From: Microbispora rosea subsp. aerata
Lineage (GTDB): Bacteria > Actinomycetota > Actinomycetes > Streptosporangiales > Streptosporangiaceae
Direction of reading: 5' to 3'
DNA length: 64,000 bases
Assembly: GCF_014647835.1 (NCBI RefSeq)
Contig: NZ_BMPY01000002.1
Location: 62,001-126,000, forward strand
Below, one piece after another: positions 46,156 to 56,338 of this stretch; the first letter of the stretch is position 1, and each line of letters starts with the position of its first letter. The notes under the pieces were generated by a model. It saw only the letters and a list, made by a program, of their open reading frames with translations. It was not told the origin of the DNA and searched no databases. Both the position numbers and the translations under genes were made by a program.

Positions 46156-47457
46156 TCAGCCGGCGATCTTGCCGGTGTTGAAGCCGATGTTCTTGTTGTT
46201 GTTGTCGGCGCCGTACTGGTAGATGCCGATCGTCGCCTCGGCCGGGTCACCGGCCTCGTTGAACTCGATCGGGCCGGAAGCGCCGTCGTAGTCGATGTCC
46301 TTGCCGGCGGCCAGCAGGTCGTTGCAGGTCTTGAAGTCCGTGCACTTCTCGCCGCCGGAGGAGACCTCCTGCAGCTTGGCCGCGATGTCCTTGGGCGCGT
46401 CGCTCTTGGCCGCGACCGCCGCGAGCGCGGTGAGCATCGTGGCGTCGTACGCCTCGGGCCCGTAGTTGAAGTCCTTCAGGCTCGGGTCGACCGTCTTCAG
46501 CCGCTCCTTGAAGGCGTCGGAGACCTGGGCGCCCGGCTGGGTGCCCTTCGCGCCCTCGAGCGTGCCCTTGGGGAAGCCGTCCGCGCCCGTGCCGTAGTTG
46601 GACAGGTTGCCGTCGACGAAGTAGTACTTCACCTTCTTGGCGGTCAGGCCCTGCTTGACGAGCTCAGGAATGATCTTCTTGGTCTCGTCGAAGCCGATCA
46701 GCGCGACGGCCTTGGGATTGGCTTCCTTGATCTTGGCGACGTCCGCCGAGTAGTCGGCCGCCTTCGGGTCGTAGATGACCTTCTCCACGACCTGGCCGCC
46801 GCCGCCCTCGACCGCCTTCTGCACGTTGTCCGCGAGACCCGTGCCGTACGCGTCCTGGAGAGCGAGGATGCCGACCGTGTCGTTGCCGTCGGCGAGGATC
46901 AGGTCACCGAGGACACGGCCCTGCAGCACGTCCGGCGGAGCCGTGCGGAAGTACAGGCCCTTGTCGTCGTACGTGGTGAACTGGTCGGAGGTGTTCGCCG
47001 GCGAGAACTGCAACACGCCCGCACCGGTGATCTTGTCGATGACCGACAGCGACACCGAGGACGAGGCGGCGCCCACGACCACATCGACCTTCTGCTGCAG
47101 CAACTTGTCCACAGACTGCGACGCAATGTTGGTCGAGGTGTCACCCGAGTCCGTGTCGATCTGGACCACCGGCTTGCCGAGCACGCCGCCGGCCTCGTTG
47201 ATCTCCTTGACCGCCAGCCCGACACCCGCGAACTCCGGCGGGCCGAGGAAGGCGAGCGAACCGGTCTGCGGCAGCAGCGTGCCGATAGTGAGAACGCCGT
47301 CACCCTGGGCGGTGGCGGCAGCGGGCGCGGAGGACTCGGCCGCCGGCGCCGAGGACGCCGGCGCGGCGCTGTCCTCACCACCGCCGCAGGCTGTCAGCGC
47401 GAGAGTGGCGGCCGCGGCGACGGCCAGCGCCCGCCCGAGGGGGGCAATGCGGATCAT
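46156..47457 (-). CDS. livJ: HAAT-type ABC substrate-binding lipoprotein LivJ
   Basis: 433 residues from ATG 47457, with AAGGAG upstream. The lipobox LTAC gives Cys24; an Ala/Ser-rich linker runs to about residue 52. The periplasmic-binding-protein type I fold begins LTIGTLLPQTGSLAFLGPP, with DTDSGDTSTNIASQSVDKLL and LQDAYGTGLADNV as expected for Leu/Ile/Val-binding relatives. It presumably feeds the LivHMGF transporter encoded 1-6 kb away on the other strand. The ligand is not proven to be a branched-chain amino acid. Confidence 0.93.
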   Translation of the reverse strand: MIRIAPLGRALAVAAAATLALTACGGGEDSAAPASSAPAAESSAPAAATAQGDGVLTIGTLLPQTGSLAFLGPPEFAGVGLAVKEINEAGGVLGKPVVQIDTDSGDTSTNIASQSVDKLLQQKVDVVVGAASSSVSLSVIDKITGAGVLQFSPANTSDQFTTYDDKGLYFRTAPPDVLQGRVLGDLILADGNDTVGILALQDAYGTGLADNVQKAVEGGGGQVVEKVIYDPKAADYSADVAKIKEANPKAVALIGFDETKKIIPELVKQGLTAKKVKYYFVDGNLSNYGTGADGFPKGTLEGAKGTQPGAQVSDAFKERLKTVDPSLKDFNYGPEAYDATMLTALAAVAAKSDAPKDIAAKLQEVSSGGEKCTDFKTCNDLLAAGKDIDYDGASGPIEFNEAGDPAEATIGIYQYGADNNNKNIGFNTGKIAG

Positions 47458-47655
47458 GAAGCATCTCCTTCATCCAGGCCCGGGAGTCGCCGGCAGTGCC
47501 GACTGGATCCCGTTCGAATGGCTGAAAGGTACATAGACCAGGCACGGCCCGACCAGGGATGCATCAGAACTGTCCGCACTTGGATGCGGAGTCGTAATAA
47601 CTCCTCAACCGTGGCACACGGCCTCTCACCAGGAGCCTTCCCGGACCGCGCTCGC

Positions 47656-48252
47656 TCAGGCGGGCGGCTGGGCCTCGCCGGTGTGCTCGTTCACCACGAT
47701 CTGCGCGACCTGGCGCATGCTCATGCGCCGGTCCATGGACGCCTTCTGGATCCACCGGAAGGCCTGCGGCTCGGTCCACCCGTGCTGGGCCATCAGCAGG
47801 CCCTTCGCCCGCTCGACGAGCTTCCTGGTCTCCAGCCGCTCCGAGAGCGTGGAGACCTCCTTCTCCAGTGCGGCGATCTCCTCGTGCCTGCTGACCGCCA
47901 TCTCGATCGCCGGCACCAGGTCGCCTTTGGTGAAGGGCTTGACAAGGTAGGCCATCGCACCCGCGTCCCTGGCCCGTTCGACCAGATCGCGCTGGGAGAA
48001 CGCGGTGAGGATGAGACACGGCGCGATTCGTTCGGAGACGATGCGCTCGGCCGCGGAGATCCCGTCGAGCACGGGCATCTTCACGTCCAGGATGACCAGG
48101 TCGGGCCGCAGCTCCATGGCGAGCTTGACCGCCGTCTCGCCGTCACCGGCCTCGCCGACCACGGCGTACCCGTCCTCTTCGAGCATCTCCTTCAGGTCGA
48201 GGCGGATCAGCGCCTCGTCTTCCGCGATCACCACTCGCCTCTGCGTACTCAC
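47656..48252 (-). CDS. pdtaR: ANTAR-domain response regulator (PdtaR-like)
   Basis: 198 residues from GTG 48252. The receiver domain opens RRVVIAEDEALIRLDLKEML, with phosphorylatable Asp in VILDVKMPVLDG, Thr/Ser in LTAFS and Lys in VKPFTKGDL. A helical linker leads to the ANTAR RNA-binding domain (LVERAKGLLMAQHGWTEPQAFRWIQKASMDRRMSMRQVA). Such proteins antiterminate transcripts when phosphorylated by a PdtaS-type kinase, which is not encoded here. The neighbourhood liv-pdtaR-pyk is conserved in actinomycetes. Confidence 0.93.
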   Translation of the reverse strand: MSTQRRVVIAEDEALIRLDLKEMLEEDGYAVVGEAGDGETAVKLAMELRPDLVILDVKMPVLDGISAAERIVSERIAPCLILTAFSQRDLVERARDAGAMAYLVKPFTKGDLVPAIEMAVSRHEEIAALEKEVSTLSERLETRKLVERAKGLLMAQHGWTEPQAFRWIQKASMDRRMSMRQVAQIVVNEHTGEAQPPA

Positions 48253-48364
48253 GCACAAGAGGTTACCGACGTCCGCTACATTAGAACCACGCCAGGTGGA
48301 AGATGATCGACTACCCGTTGATCACTCTAAACTTGGACATATCGGGACATGTTCCGATAAAAGA

Positions 48365-48447
48365 GCCGGAATGATGGAATGGCAGACATAGACGCCTCAA
48401 AAGCGTCCGCCTGAAAGGGCGTGCGGGTTCGAATCCCGCTTCCGGCA
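48365..48447 (+). tRNA. tRNA-Leu (anticodon CAA)
   Basis: An 83-nt class II tRNA. The acceptor stem GCCGGAA (48365-48371) pairs with TTCCGGC (48440-48446), the anticodon loop is CTCAAAA (anticodon CAA, reading UUG), a variable arm of about 12 nt follows, and GGTTCGAATCC is the T-loop. The discriminator is A and CCA is not encoded. Confidence 0.93.
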
Positions 48448-48496
48448 CCGAGAGTCACGGCCGAAGACTGTCGGTCACGTCTGGCATGGTCGCACT

Positions 48497-49264
48497 ATGC
48501 ACCCCCGTGAAACGGTCGACCGGGCCCTGCGTCTGTCGGCCCTCGGCTACACCGACCGTCAAGTGGCCGCGCTCTGCGGTGTCTCCCTCGGTGCCGTACG
48601 AAAATGGCGGACCGGTGCGCGGCGCGCCAGAGAGGACGAGGATCGCCGGCGCAACACATCCTGTCCGCGCTGTCACGGAAGGGCGCTCGACCGGCGGTCA
48701 TACTCCTACCTGCTCGGTCTCTATCTCGGCGACGGGCACATCGTGCTGTGCCGCAAAGGCGTCTACCAGCTGTCCATCTTCTGCAGCGACGCCTGGCCCG
48801 GCCTGATCGACGCCGCCGGGCACGCCCTCGCCGCGGTTATGCCGACTTCCAAGGTCGGCCTGCGACGCCACACCGGCTGCACGGAGGTCAAAAGCTCCTC
48901 CACCCATTGGGCCTGCCTCTTCCCTCAGCATGGGCCGGGGAAGAAGCACGAGCGGGCGATCGTCCTGGCGGACTGGCAGGACGAGATCGTCGCCGAACAT
49001 CCCGGCCCGTTCGCACGGGGGCTCTTCCACTCCGACGGCTATCGCGGGACGAACCGGGTCAGGCGGCCGGTGGGCGGCGAGGACAAGTGGTACGAGTACC
49101 CGCGATATCTGTTCAAGAACGAGTCGGCCGACATCCTCCGGTTATGCGGGGAGACGCTTGACCGCCTCGGCGTCGCGTGGCGCTACAACAAGCGCAACGA
49201 GATCTCGGTCGCCAAGCGGGACGCCGTTGCCCGCCTCGACGAGTTCGTGGGCCCCAAATACTGA
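48497..49264 (+). CDS. HTH-LAGLIDADG protein (putative homing endonuclease or regulator)
   Basis: 255 residues, starting 50 nt after tRNA-Leu. Residues 7-40 form a helix-turn-helix (GYTDRQVAALCGVSLGAVRKW). A CPRC pair at 56-59 may be half of a zinc knuckle. Two LAGLIDADG motifs follow: YLLGLYLGDGHI (71-82) and PFARGLFHSDGYR (171-183), both keeping the catalytic-type acidic residue (Asp79 and Asp180). The protein is therefore a two-motif, monomeric-type LAGLIDADG unit fused to a DNA-binding head. It could be an active freestanding homing endonuclease or a domesticated regulator. No intron or intein host is seen around it. The ATG lacks a Shine-Dalgarno. Confidence 0.85.
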   Translation: MHPRETVDRALRLSALGYTDRQVAALCGVSLGAVRKWRTGARRAREDEDRRRNTSCPRCHGRALDRRSYSYLLGLYLGDGHIVLCRKGVYQLSIFCSDAWPGLIDAAGHALAAVMPTSKVGLRRHTGCTEVKSSSTHWACLFPQHGPGKKHERAIVLADWQDEIVAEHPGPFARGLFHSDGYRGTNRVRRPVGGEDKWYEYPRYLFKNESADILRLCGETLDRLGVAWRYNKRNEISVAKRDAVARLDEFVGPKY

Positions 49265-49289
49265 GCCCCTCGTACGCTCAAGGCCGCAT

Positions 49290-49620
49290 GACCCCACCTG
49301 CCGAACCCGCGCGCGGGCCACGCGGCCCTCCCGCTGCTGATCCTGGCCGTCACCGACCGAAGCCGTACGCGCCCGGGCCATTCACCGCCCAAAATACGGA
49401 CCCGCGCACCAGGCTACGCGCCCTCGCAATACGGACCTTCGCGCCGGGCTCGTCGCCCAGCCGCGAACCCGTGCCCGCTTCAGGTCACCCGGCCCCCGAA
49501 TGGCGAGACCGTACACGCCGACTGCCGAAACCCGCACACGTGGGCCACCCGCCCCCGAAAGCGGACCCGTGTGCCAGGCTCGTCACCCCGATCGCGAAGC
49601 CCGTGCACGGTGAGATCGGA
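49290..49620. repeat. Degenerate array of about 30-36 bp units in a convergent gap
   Basis: Units with the pattern CGAA-CCCGT-GCC-GG-TCGTCACCC recur about eight or nine times, for example CAATACGGACCTTCGCGCCGGGCTCGTCGCCC and CGAAAGCGGACCCGTGTGCCAGGCTCGTCACCC (shown only in part here). The block fills the space between the LAGLIDADG gene and the PucR-type gene. No coding sequence is recognisable. Confidence 0.65.
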
Positions 49621-49646
49621 CGTCCCTCGTGCTGAGCCGTACGCGG

Positions 49647-50825
49647 TCAAGTGCCGGGGAGGAGGCGGACGGCGTCGAGGGCGAGGGAGAGCTCGACGAC
49701 GTCCAGGGGGCGGGCCAGCGACCGGCCGGTGAGCTGCTCGATGCGGCGCACCCGGTTGAAGACGGTGTTGCGGTGGCAGTAGAGCTCGGCCGCCGCGCGG
49801 ACCGCCGACCCCTCGCAGCGCAACCACGCCTCCAGCGTCGCGAGCAGCACGCCGCCGTCGGGCGAGGAGATGATCGGGCCGAGGACGCCGCCCGCGAGGT
49901 GCCCGGCCAGCTCCGGCTGGCAGACCACCAGGGCGGCGGGCAGCCGCCGGTCCAGCCGGGCGATCTCCGGAGCGGTCCCCGAGCAGGTGCGCATGGCCAC
50001 CTCCGCCAGGCGGCGGGCCGTGCCGAGGTCGGCGAGGCTCTCCACCACCGGGCTGACGCCGGCGCTCGCGCAGACGACCGGGGTGATGGCGGCCACCAGG
50101 TCGTCCAGCTCCCGGTCGCCGAGGTAGACCACCGCCATCTCCAGGTCAGGGCGCATGCGCCACAGGAAGCGCAGCCCGCCGATCTCGTCGGGGCGGTGCA
50201 CGCGGTCGGGCTGCGCGGGCAGCCGCGTTGTGACGACCGCATAGCGGCCGTGCTCGGGCAGGCCGAGGGCCTCGGCGGCCACTCCGGCGACCTCCGGGTC
50301 GGCCCGGCCCTCCAGGAGCGCGTCCAGCATGGCGTTGACGCGCTGGTTGGTCCGGCCGAGCAGTTCGTTCTCCCTGCGGCGGTAGGCGTCGGCCGCCGCC
50401 ACGGCCTGGCGGTCGATGGCATGCCACACGTGGGTGGCGCTGCGCAGCAGGGCGGGCAGCCGTTCGGGATCCTGGTCGCCGACGATGTCGATGAAGCCGT
50501 TCCAGGTGACCTGCGCGGCCAGGCGGTAGCTGCGCATGAGCGAGTCGAGGGGCAGCCCGAACTCGGCCCGCCTGCGCCCGACCGTCTGGGCGTACGCGAC
50601 GTCGCGCCGCTCGTGCCGGGGCTGGAGGATCGCGGTGATGCCGACCCGCAGCCCCTCGTGGGTGCTCTTCCAGTGGTCCTCGTACGGGACCATCATGCGG
50701 TAGGCCTCGTCGCTTTCCCTGCCGAGTTTCACCAGCTCGTCGGCGAGCTCGGGGAGCCGTTCCAGCAGGCCGGCGGCGGAGGTCCGCAGCACTTCCCGGG
50801 TCTCGGTGTCCGTCCTGGACCTCAT
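49647..50825 (-). CDS. PucR-type transcriptional regulator (HTH_30)
   Basis: 392 residues from ATG 50825. The N-terminal half is helical and sensor-like (YRMMVPYEDHWKSTHEGLRVG, PLDSLMRSYRLAAQVTWNGF), the middle resembles a GGDEF-derived CdaR domain, and the C-terminus is the PucR HTH_30: EAWLRCEGSAVRAAAELYCHRNTVFNRVRRIEQLTGRSL. It is divergent from the second HAAT operon with a 187-bp gap, so it probably controls that transporter. PucR-like activators often respond to nitrogen compounds; the effector is unknown. Confidence 0.9.
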   Translation of the reverse strand: MRSRTDTETREVLRTSAAGLLERLPELADELVKLGRESDEAYRMMVPYEDHWKSTHEGLRVGITAILQPRHERRDVAYAQTVGRRRAEFGLPLDSLMRSYRLAAQVTWNGFIDIVGDQDPERLPALLRSATHVWHAIDRQAVAAADAYRRRENELLGRTNQRVNAMLDALLEGRADPEVAGVAAEALGLPEHGRYAVVTTRLPAQPDRVHRPDEIGGLRFLWRMRPDLEMAVVYLGDRELDDLVAAITPVVCASAGVSPVVESLADLGTARRLAEVAMRTCSGTAPEIARLDRRLPAALVVCQPELAGHLAGGVLGPIISSPDGGVLLATLEAWLRCEGSAVRAAAELYCHRNTVFNRVRRIEQLTGRSLARPLDVVELSLALDAVRLLPGT

Positions 50826-51012
50826 GTCCTGAATGTGCCAGCCGACACCCTCCGGAACAAGGTTCGGTTTTCGTTTCGTGACGCGAGATTGTGCGGGAGC
50901 ACAACGCACGGCCCGTACGCATGGGCTGGGGTCCCGACTTGACTCCCGGCGCTGGACGTCCCTCGACCACGGTGGGTTGGGTGTGCCTTCATCGAAGTCA
51001 CAGGAGGCGCGG

Positions 51013-51899
<887 letters not shown>

Positions 51900-51912
<13 letters not shown>

Positions 51913-52784
51913 CCCGACGCCGGGCCGCGTCGGTGAGGCACCCCCGCGGGTCCGCGAGAGACCAACCGGTCGGTACGCCTGATAGCGACGGCCCGCCGGA
52001 ACTCGTGGTCAGCGAGGTGACGGTCCGCTTCGCCGGGCTCACCGCGCTCGACGCGGTCAGCTTCACCGTGGCGCCCGGCAGCGTGCACGCGCTGATCGGC
52101 CCGAACGGCGCGGGCAAGTCCACGTGCTTCAACGTGCTGTCGGGTGTCTACCGCGCCGCCTCCGGCAGCGTGCGTTTCGGCGGCGCCGAGCTGACCTCGC
52201 TGCGCCCGCACCAGGTGGCCGCGCTCGGCGTGGCCCGGACGTTCCAGAACATCGCCCTGTCCCCGCACCTCACGGTCCGCGACAACCTCATGCTCGGCAG
52301 GCATCGCCTGACGCGGGCCGGCTTCGTCTCCGCGGGCCTGCGGCTGCCCTCGGCCCGGCGCGAGGCCGTACGGCACGGCGCGCGCGTGGCGGAGATCGCG
52401 CAGTTCGCCGGCGTCGGCGACGTGCTGCCGGTCCCGGTGGGGCTGCTGCCGTACGGCGTGCAGAAACGGGTGGAGCTGGCCCGGGCGCTGTGCATGGAGC
52501 CGCGGCTGCTCCTGCTGGACGAGCCGGTCGCGGGGATGAACGGCGGCGAGCGGCGGGAGATGGCTGACCTCATCCAGGCGGTGCGCGACAGCCTCGGCGT
52601 CTCGATCCTGCTGGTCGAGCACGACATGGGCATGGTCATGCGGATCGCCGACGCCGTGACCGTGCTCGACTTCGGCAGGCGGATCGCGGACGGGCCGCCC
52701 GAGCGGGTCCAGCGCGACCCCGAGGTGATCCGCGCCTATCTCGGCGACTTCGGCCGCCCCTCCGATGAGCATGGGGAGGCGTGA
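51900..52784 (+). CDS. HAAT-type ABC ATPase, LivG-like (second system)
   Basis: 294 residues from ATG 51900, overlapping the previous gene by 13 nt. Walker A GPNGAGKSTCFNVL, VARTFQNIALSPHLTVRDNLMLG, Walker B LLLDEPVAGMNGGE and switch LVEHDMGMV are LivG features. The ABC signature is divergent: LLPYGVQKRVELARAL in place of LSGGQ, with YG as commonly found in LivG proteins. A basic N-terminal extension of about 33 residues may be partly upstream sequence if translation starts later. Confidence 0.92.
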
Positions 52785-53674
52785 TGGCGGTCTTCCTGGA
52801 GCTGCTCGTCAACGGGATCTCGGTCGGGGCGGTGTACGCGCTGATCGCGCTCGGCTTCGTGGTGATCTTCAAGGCCACCGAGGTGGTCAACTTCACCCAC
52901 GCGTCGCTGCTGCTGGCCGGGGGCTATGTGATCGCCCGGCTGCACCCGCTGGTCGGCTTCTGGGCGGCGCTGGCGGCCGGGATCGCGGCGGCGGCGCTGG
53001 TCGGCGCGCTGGTGGAGTTCCTCATCCTGCGCCGGGCCCACGTCGGCTCGCGCGGCGTGCTGGCCATCGTCACGATCGGCGTGGACATCCTGCTCACGAC
53101 CGAGCTCACCCGGCAGATCGGCACCGAGGTGCTCGCCCTGGGCGACCCGTGGGGCGACCGGGTGCTGCGCCTTGGCCCGGTCACGGTCGCCGAGACCCGT
53201 GTCGTGGCCCTCGCGGTCGCCGCCGCGCTGATCGCGGCCTTCCTGCTGGCGTTCAAGTTCACCGGCTGGGGCGTGGCGATGCGCGCCACGGCCGAGGACG
53301 CGGAGACCGCCGCGCTGATGGGCGTACGGCTCGGCCGGGTGTCGCTCGGCGCGTGGGCCGTCGCCGGGGCGCTGGCCGCGGTCGCGGCGCTGTTCCTGTG
53401 CGTCTTCCCGACGCCGGGCCTTGACCGGGGCACCACCGCGGCGGCGATGAAGGCGTTTCCCGCGGCCATCCTCGGCGGGCTCGACTCGACCACCGGGGCG
53501 CTGGCCGGAGGGCTGATCGTGGGGGTCACCGAGACGCTGATCAGCGGTTACCAGAGCGAGCTGGCGTTCCTCGGCCGCGGCATCGGCGACGCGGCGCCGT
53601 TCCTCGTCATGATCGTGATCTTGCTGCTGCGGCCCTCCGGGCTGTTCGGCACGAAGGAGCCGGTCCGTGTCTGA
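52784..53674 (+). CDS. HAAT-type ABC permease, LivH-like (second system)
   Basis: 296 residues. ATG 52784 is favoured over GTG 52781 because GGAGG is better spaced; either overlaps the LivG stop. LivH pattern: ELLVNGISVGAVYALIALGFVVIFKATEVVNFTHASLLL, and MRATAEDAETAALMGVRLG for the ATPase contact. It is the normal length, without the extra N-terminal domain of the first system's LivH. Confidence 0.93.
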   Translation: MAVFLELLVNGISVGAVYALIALGFVVIFKATEVVNFTHASLLLAGGYVIARLHPLVGFWAALAAGIAAAALVGALVEFLILRRAHVGSRGVLAIVTIGVDILLTTELTRQIGTEVLALGDPWGDRVLRLGPVTVAETRVVALAVAAALIAAFLLAFKFTGWGVAMRATAEDAETAALMGVRLGRVSLGAWAVAGALAAVAALFLCVFPTPGLDRGTTAAAMKAFPAAILGGLDSTTGALAGGLIVGVTETLISGYQSELAFLGRGIGDAAPFLVMIVILLLRPSGLFGTKEPVRV

Positions 53675-54911
53675 GCCCACGCCCGCACCCGACATGTCCG
53701 CATCCGGAACGCCGGTGACAGACACGGACACACCCGCCGCCCCCGCCCCCGGCGCACCCGTCCCCGCCGCCTCCACCCCCGGCGCGCACATCCCCGCACA
53801 CGCGTCGGCCGCGCCGGCGTACGGCGTCCGTACGCGGCGCGTGTCCCGGCCGGTCCGGGCCGCGCTGTGGGCGGTGCTGCTCGCGGTGGCCGTCGCGGTG
53901 CCGTTCTACCTGGAGGGGTTCTGGCTGCAGACGGGGCTGTTCGCGATGGCGGCGGCGATCGGCGCGATCGGGATCAACCTGCTGACCGGAGCCACCGGGC
54001 AGCTGTCCCTCGGGCACGCCTTCTTCCTCGCGGTCGGGGCGTACTCCTACGTCTACCTGTCGTCGGACCTCGGGCTGCCCACACCGCTCGCGGCCGTGGC
54101 GGCGGTGGCCGTCGCCGGCGTGTCCGGCGGCCTGTTCAGCCCGATCGCGGGCCGCCTCAAGGGCGCCTACCTCGGCATCGCCACACTCGCCCTGATCTTC
54201 GTCGGCCAGCACATCCTGTTCAACGCCGAGCCGGTGACCGGCGGCTTCAACGGCCGGCCGGTGCCGCCGCTGGAGCTGTTCGGCCTCGTCTTCGCCGACA
54301 CCCCGGAGCTGGTGGTGCTGGACGTGCCGTTCGGCTCGCTCGAACGGCTGTGGTTCCTGGGGATCGCGCTGCTCGCGGGCGCGGCGCTGTTCGCCCGTGG
54401 CGTGCTGCGCGGCCGTCCCGGCCTGGCGATGAACACGATCAGGGACCACGAGATCGCCGCCGGCGTCATGGGCGTCCCGGTCGCGCGGTATCGCGCGGGC
54501 GTGTTCGTCCTGTCGTCCATGTACGGCGGGCTCGCCGGGGTGCTGGTCGCCCTGGTCTTCCAGCAGGTCGTGCCGGACTACTTCGGCATGCCGCTGTCGC
54601 TCGACTACCTCGCGATGATCGTCATCGGCGGCCTGGGATCGGTCGCCGGGGCGATCGCCGGAGCCGCGTTCGTCTCTCTGCTCCCCCAGCTGCTCACGCG
54701 CTACAGCGACGCCCTGCCGCTGGTGGCGGAGCCGGGCTCCGGCGGGGTCTCCCCCGCCGAGGCCGCGCGGATCCTCTACGGCGCCGCCGTCGTCGCGGTG
54801 GTGCTGTTCCTGCCCGGCGGTCTGGCCGGGCTCGCCACGCGGCTCGGCCGCGTTCGACTCAAGGAGCTCAGATGGGCGAAATCGGCACCCGCGCAGGCGT
54901 CGCGGCGTTAG
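53667..54911 (+). CDS. HAAT-type ABC permease, LivM-like (second system)
   Basis: 414 residues from GTG 53667, with AAGGAG upstream, overlapping livH by 8 nt. About 60 N-terminal residues are Pro/Ala/Thr-rich and disordered (PAAPAPGAPVPAASTPGA), followed by about ten membrane segments with GATGQLSLGHAFFLAVGAYSYVY and IRDHEIAAGVMGVPVARYR. It forms the channel with the LivH-like protein. It overlaps the next gene by 40 nt. Confidence 0.93.
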   Translation: MSEPTPAPDMSASGTPVTDTDTPAAPAPGAPVPAASTPGAHIPAHASAAPAYGVRTRRVSRPVRAALWAVLLAVAVAVPFYLEGFWLQTGLFAMAAAIGAIGINLLTGATGQLSLGHAFFLAVGAYSYVYLSSDLGLPTPLAAVAAVAVAGVSGGLFSPIAGRLKGAYLGIATLALIFVGQHILFNAEPVTGGFNGRPVPPLELFGLVFADTPELVVLDVPFGSLERLWFLGIALLAGAALFARGVLRGRPGLAMNTIRDHEIAAGVMGVPVARYRAGVFVLSSMYGGLAGVLVALVFQQVVPDYFGMPLSLDYLAMIVIGGLGSVAGAIAGAAFVSLLPQLLTRYSDALPLVAEPGSGGVSPAEAARILYGAAVVAVVLFLPGGLAGLATRLGRVRLKELRWAKSAPAQASRR

Positions 54912-56149
54912 CCCTGCTGTCCCTGGCCGTGGCGACCTCGGCGGCGGGGTGCGCCAGCGGCAAGGCCACCGGCGGCGGTGCGGGCGCGGCGAGCGGCGAC
55001 GGGGTCGCGACCGGTCCCGGCGTCACCGCCACCACGGTCACCGTGAGCGCGCTCACCGACCTGACCGGCCCGTACGCGTCGTTCGGCAAGAGCCAGACGC
55101 AGGCGCAGCAGTTGTACTTCGACCAGGCGAACGCCGCGGGCGGCGTCTGCGGGCGCAAGTACGAGCTGGTCGTGCGCGACCACGGCTACGACACGCAGAA
55201 GGCGGTCGCGGCCTACACCGAGGTCGCGCCGAAGTCGGCGGCGATCGTGCAGTTCATCGGATCACCGATGATCACCGCGCTGAAGCGGCGCATCGACGGC
55301 GACAAGCTGCTCACGATCCCGATGGCGTGGGCGACCACGCTGCTCGGCAGCCGGGCCATCCAGGTGACCGGCACCACGTACGACATCGACATGATCAACG
55401 CGGTGGAGTTCCTCGTGAAGGAGAAGGGGATCACCTCCGGCGACGCGATCGGGCACCTGTACTTCGAGGGCGACTACGGCGAGAGCTCGCTGAACGGCTC
55501 GAAGTACGCCGCGGGCAAGCTCGGCCTGCGGATCGTCGAGCAGAAGATCAAGGCGACCGACCAGGACATGAGCGCCCAGGTCGCGGCGTTCAAGGCGGCC
55601 GGGGTGAAGGCCGTGCTCGTCTCGGTGGGCCCCAGGCAGACGGCCTCCCTGGTCGGCGTGTCCCTGGCCAAGGGCATGGACGTGCCGTTCGTCGGCAGCA
55701 ACTCGGCCTACTCGCCGCAGCTTCTCGCGACGCCGGCCGGCCCCGCCCTGCTGAAGGACTTCTACTACGTGTCGGCGGGGACGCCGGTCAGCGCGACGAA
55801 CCCGGCGATGCAGAAGCTGGTGGCCGACTACCAGGCGAAATATCCCGGCGAGACGCTCGACAGCGGAGTGCCGACCGGCTGGAGCGCGGCCATGATCGTG
55901 GACGAGGCGATGAAAAAGGCGTGCGAGGCCAAGGACCTCACCCGCGAAGGCGTGCTGAAGGCTCACCGGTCGCAGTCGAGCTTCGGCGGCGACCTCGGCA
56001 CGCCGATGGACTTCACGTTCTTCGACAAGCCCGCCTCCCGGTCGTCGTACGTGCTCAAGCCCGACAAAGCCGCGCTCGGCGGCTCGGTGATCTACAAGGA
56101 GGCGGAGGTCTCCGAGCTGGCGAAGGACTACCCGGTGCCGGTGGGCTGA
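54872..56149 (+). CDS. HAAT-type ABC substrate-binding lipoprotein (second system)
   Basis: 425 residues from ATG 54872, with AAGGAG upstream; the start lies 40 nt inside the permease gene. The lipobox SAAGC gives Cys27. The binding fold begins VTVSALTDLTGPYASFGKSQ, with YELVVRDHGYDTQKAVAAYTE and IGHLYFEGDYGESSLNGSKYA typical of Leu/Ile/Val- or amide/urea-binding relatives. No catabolic genes are adjacent to hint at the ligand. It closes the operon. Confidence 0.93.
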   Translation: MGEIGTRAGVAALALLSLAVATSAAGCASGKATGGGAGAASGDGVATGPGVTATTVTVSALTDLTGPYASFGKSQTQAQQLYFDQANAAGGVCGRKYELVVRDHGYDTQKAVAAYTEVAPKSAAIVQFIGSPMITALKRRIDGDKLLTIPMAWATTLLGSRAIQVTGTTYDIDMINAVEFLVKEKGITSGDAIGHLYFEGDYGESSLNGSKYAAGKLGLRIVEQKIKATDQDMSAQVAAFKAAGVKAVLVSVGPRQTASLVGVSLAKGMDVPFVGSNSAYSPQLLATPAGPALLKDFYYVSAGTPVSATNPAMQKLVADYQAKYPGETLDSGVPTGWSAAMIVDEAMKKACEAKDLTREGVLKAHRSQSSFGGDLGTPMDFTFFDKPASRSSYVLKPDKAALGGSVIYKEAEVSELAKDYPVPVG

Positions 56150-56338
56150 CGCGCGAGCGGTCGCGCCGCGTCCGCGCCGGGGGTCGCTCGCGGCCGGGCG
56201 CGTCACGCTGCTCGCTATCGCGGGGCAGGTCCGGCGTCCACCGCGCATGCAAGCAGGGCACGTTCGATCGCGGGCACAAGCAGCGCGAGTTCGATCGCCC
56301 GGCGGCGGCGAGGGCGACCGTGACGGCGGTGAACGCGG

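Noticed and set aside
48333-48361. TTGGAC and GATAAA with a 17-bp spacer as a tRNA-Leu promoter
   Set aside because: The predicted transcription start would fall inside the tRNA, so this cannot be its promoter.
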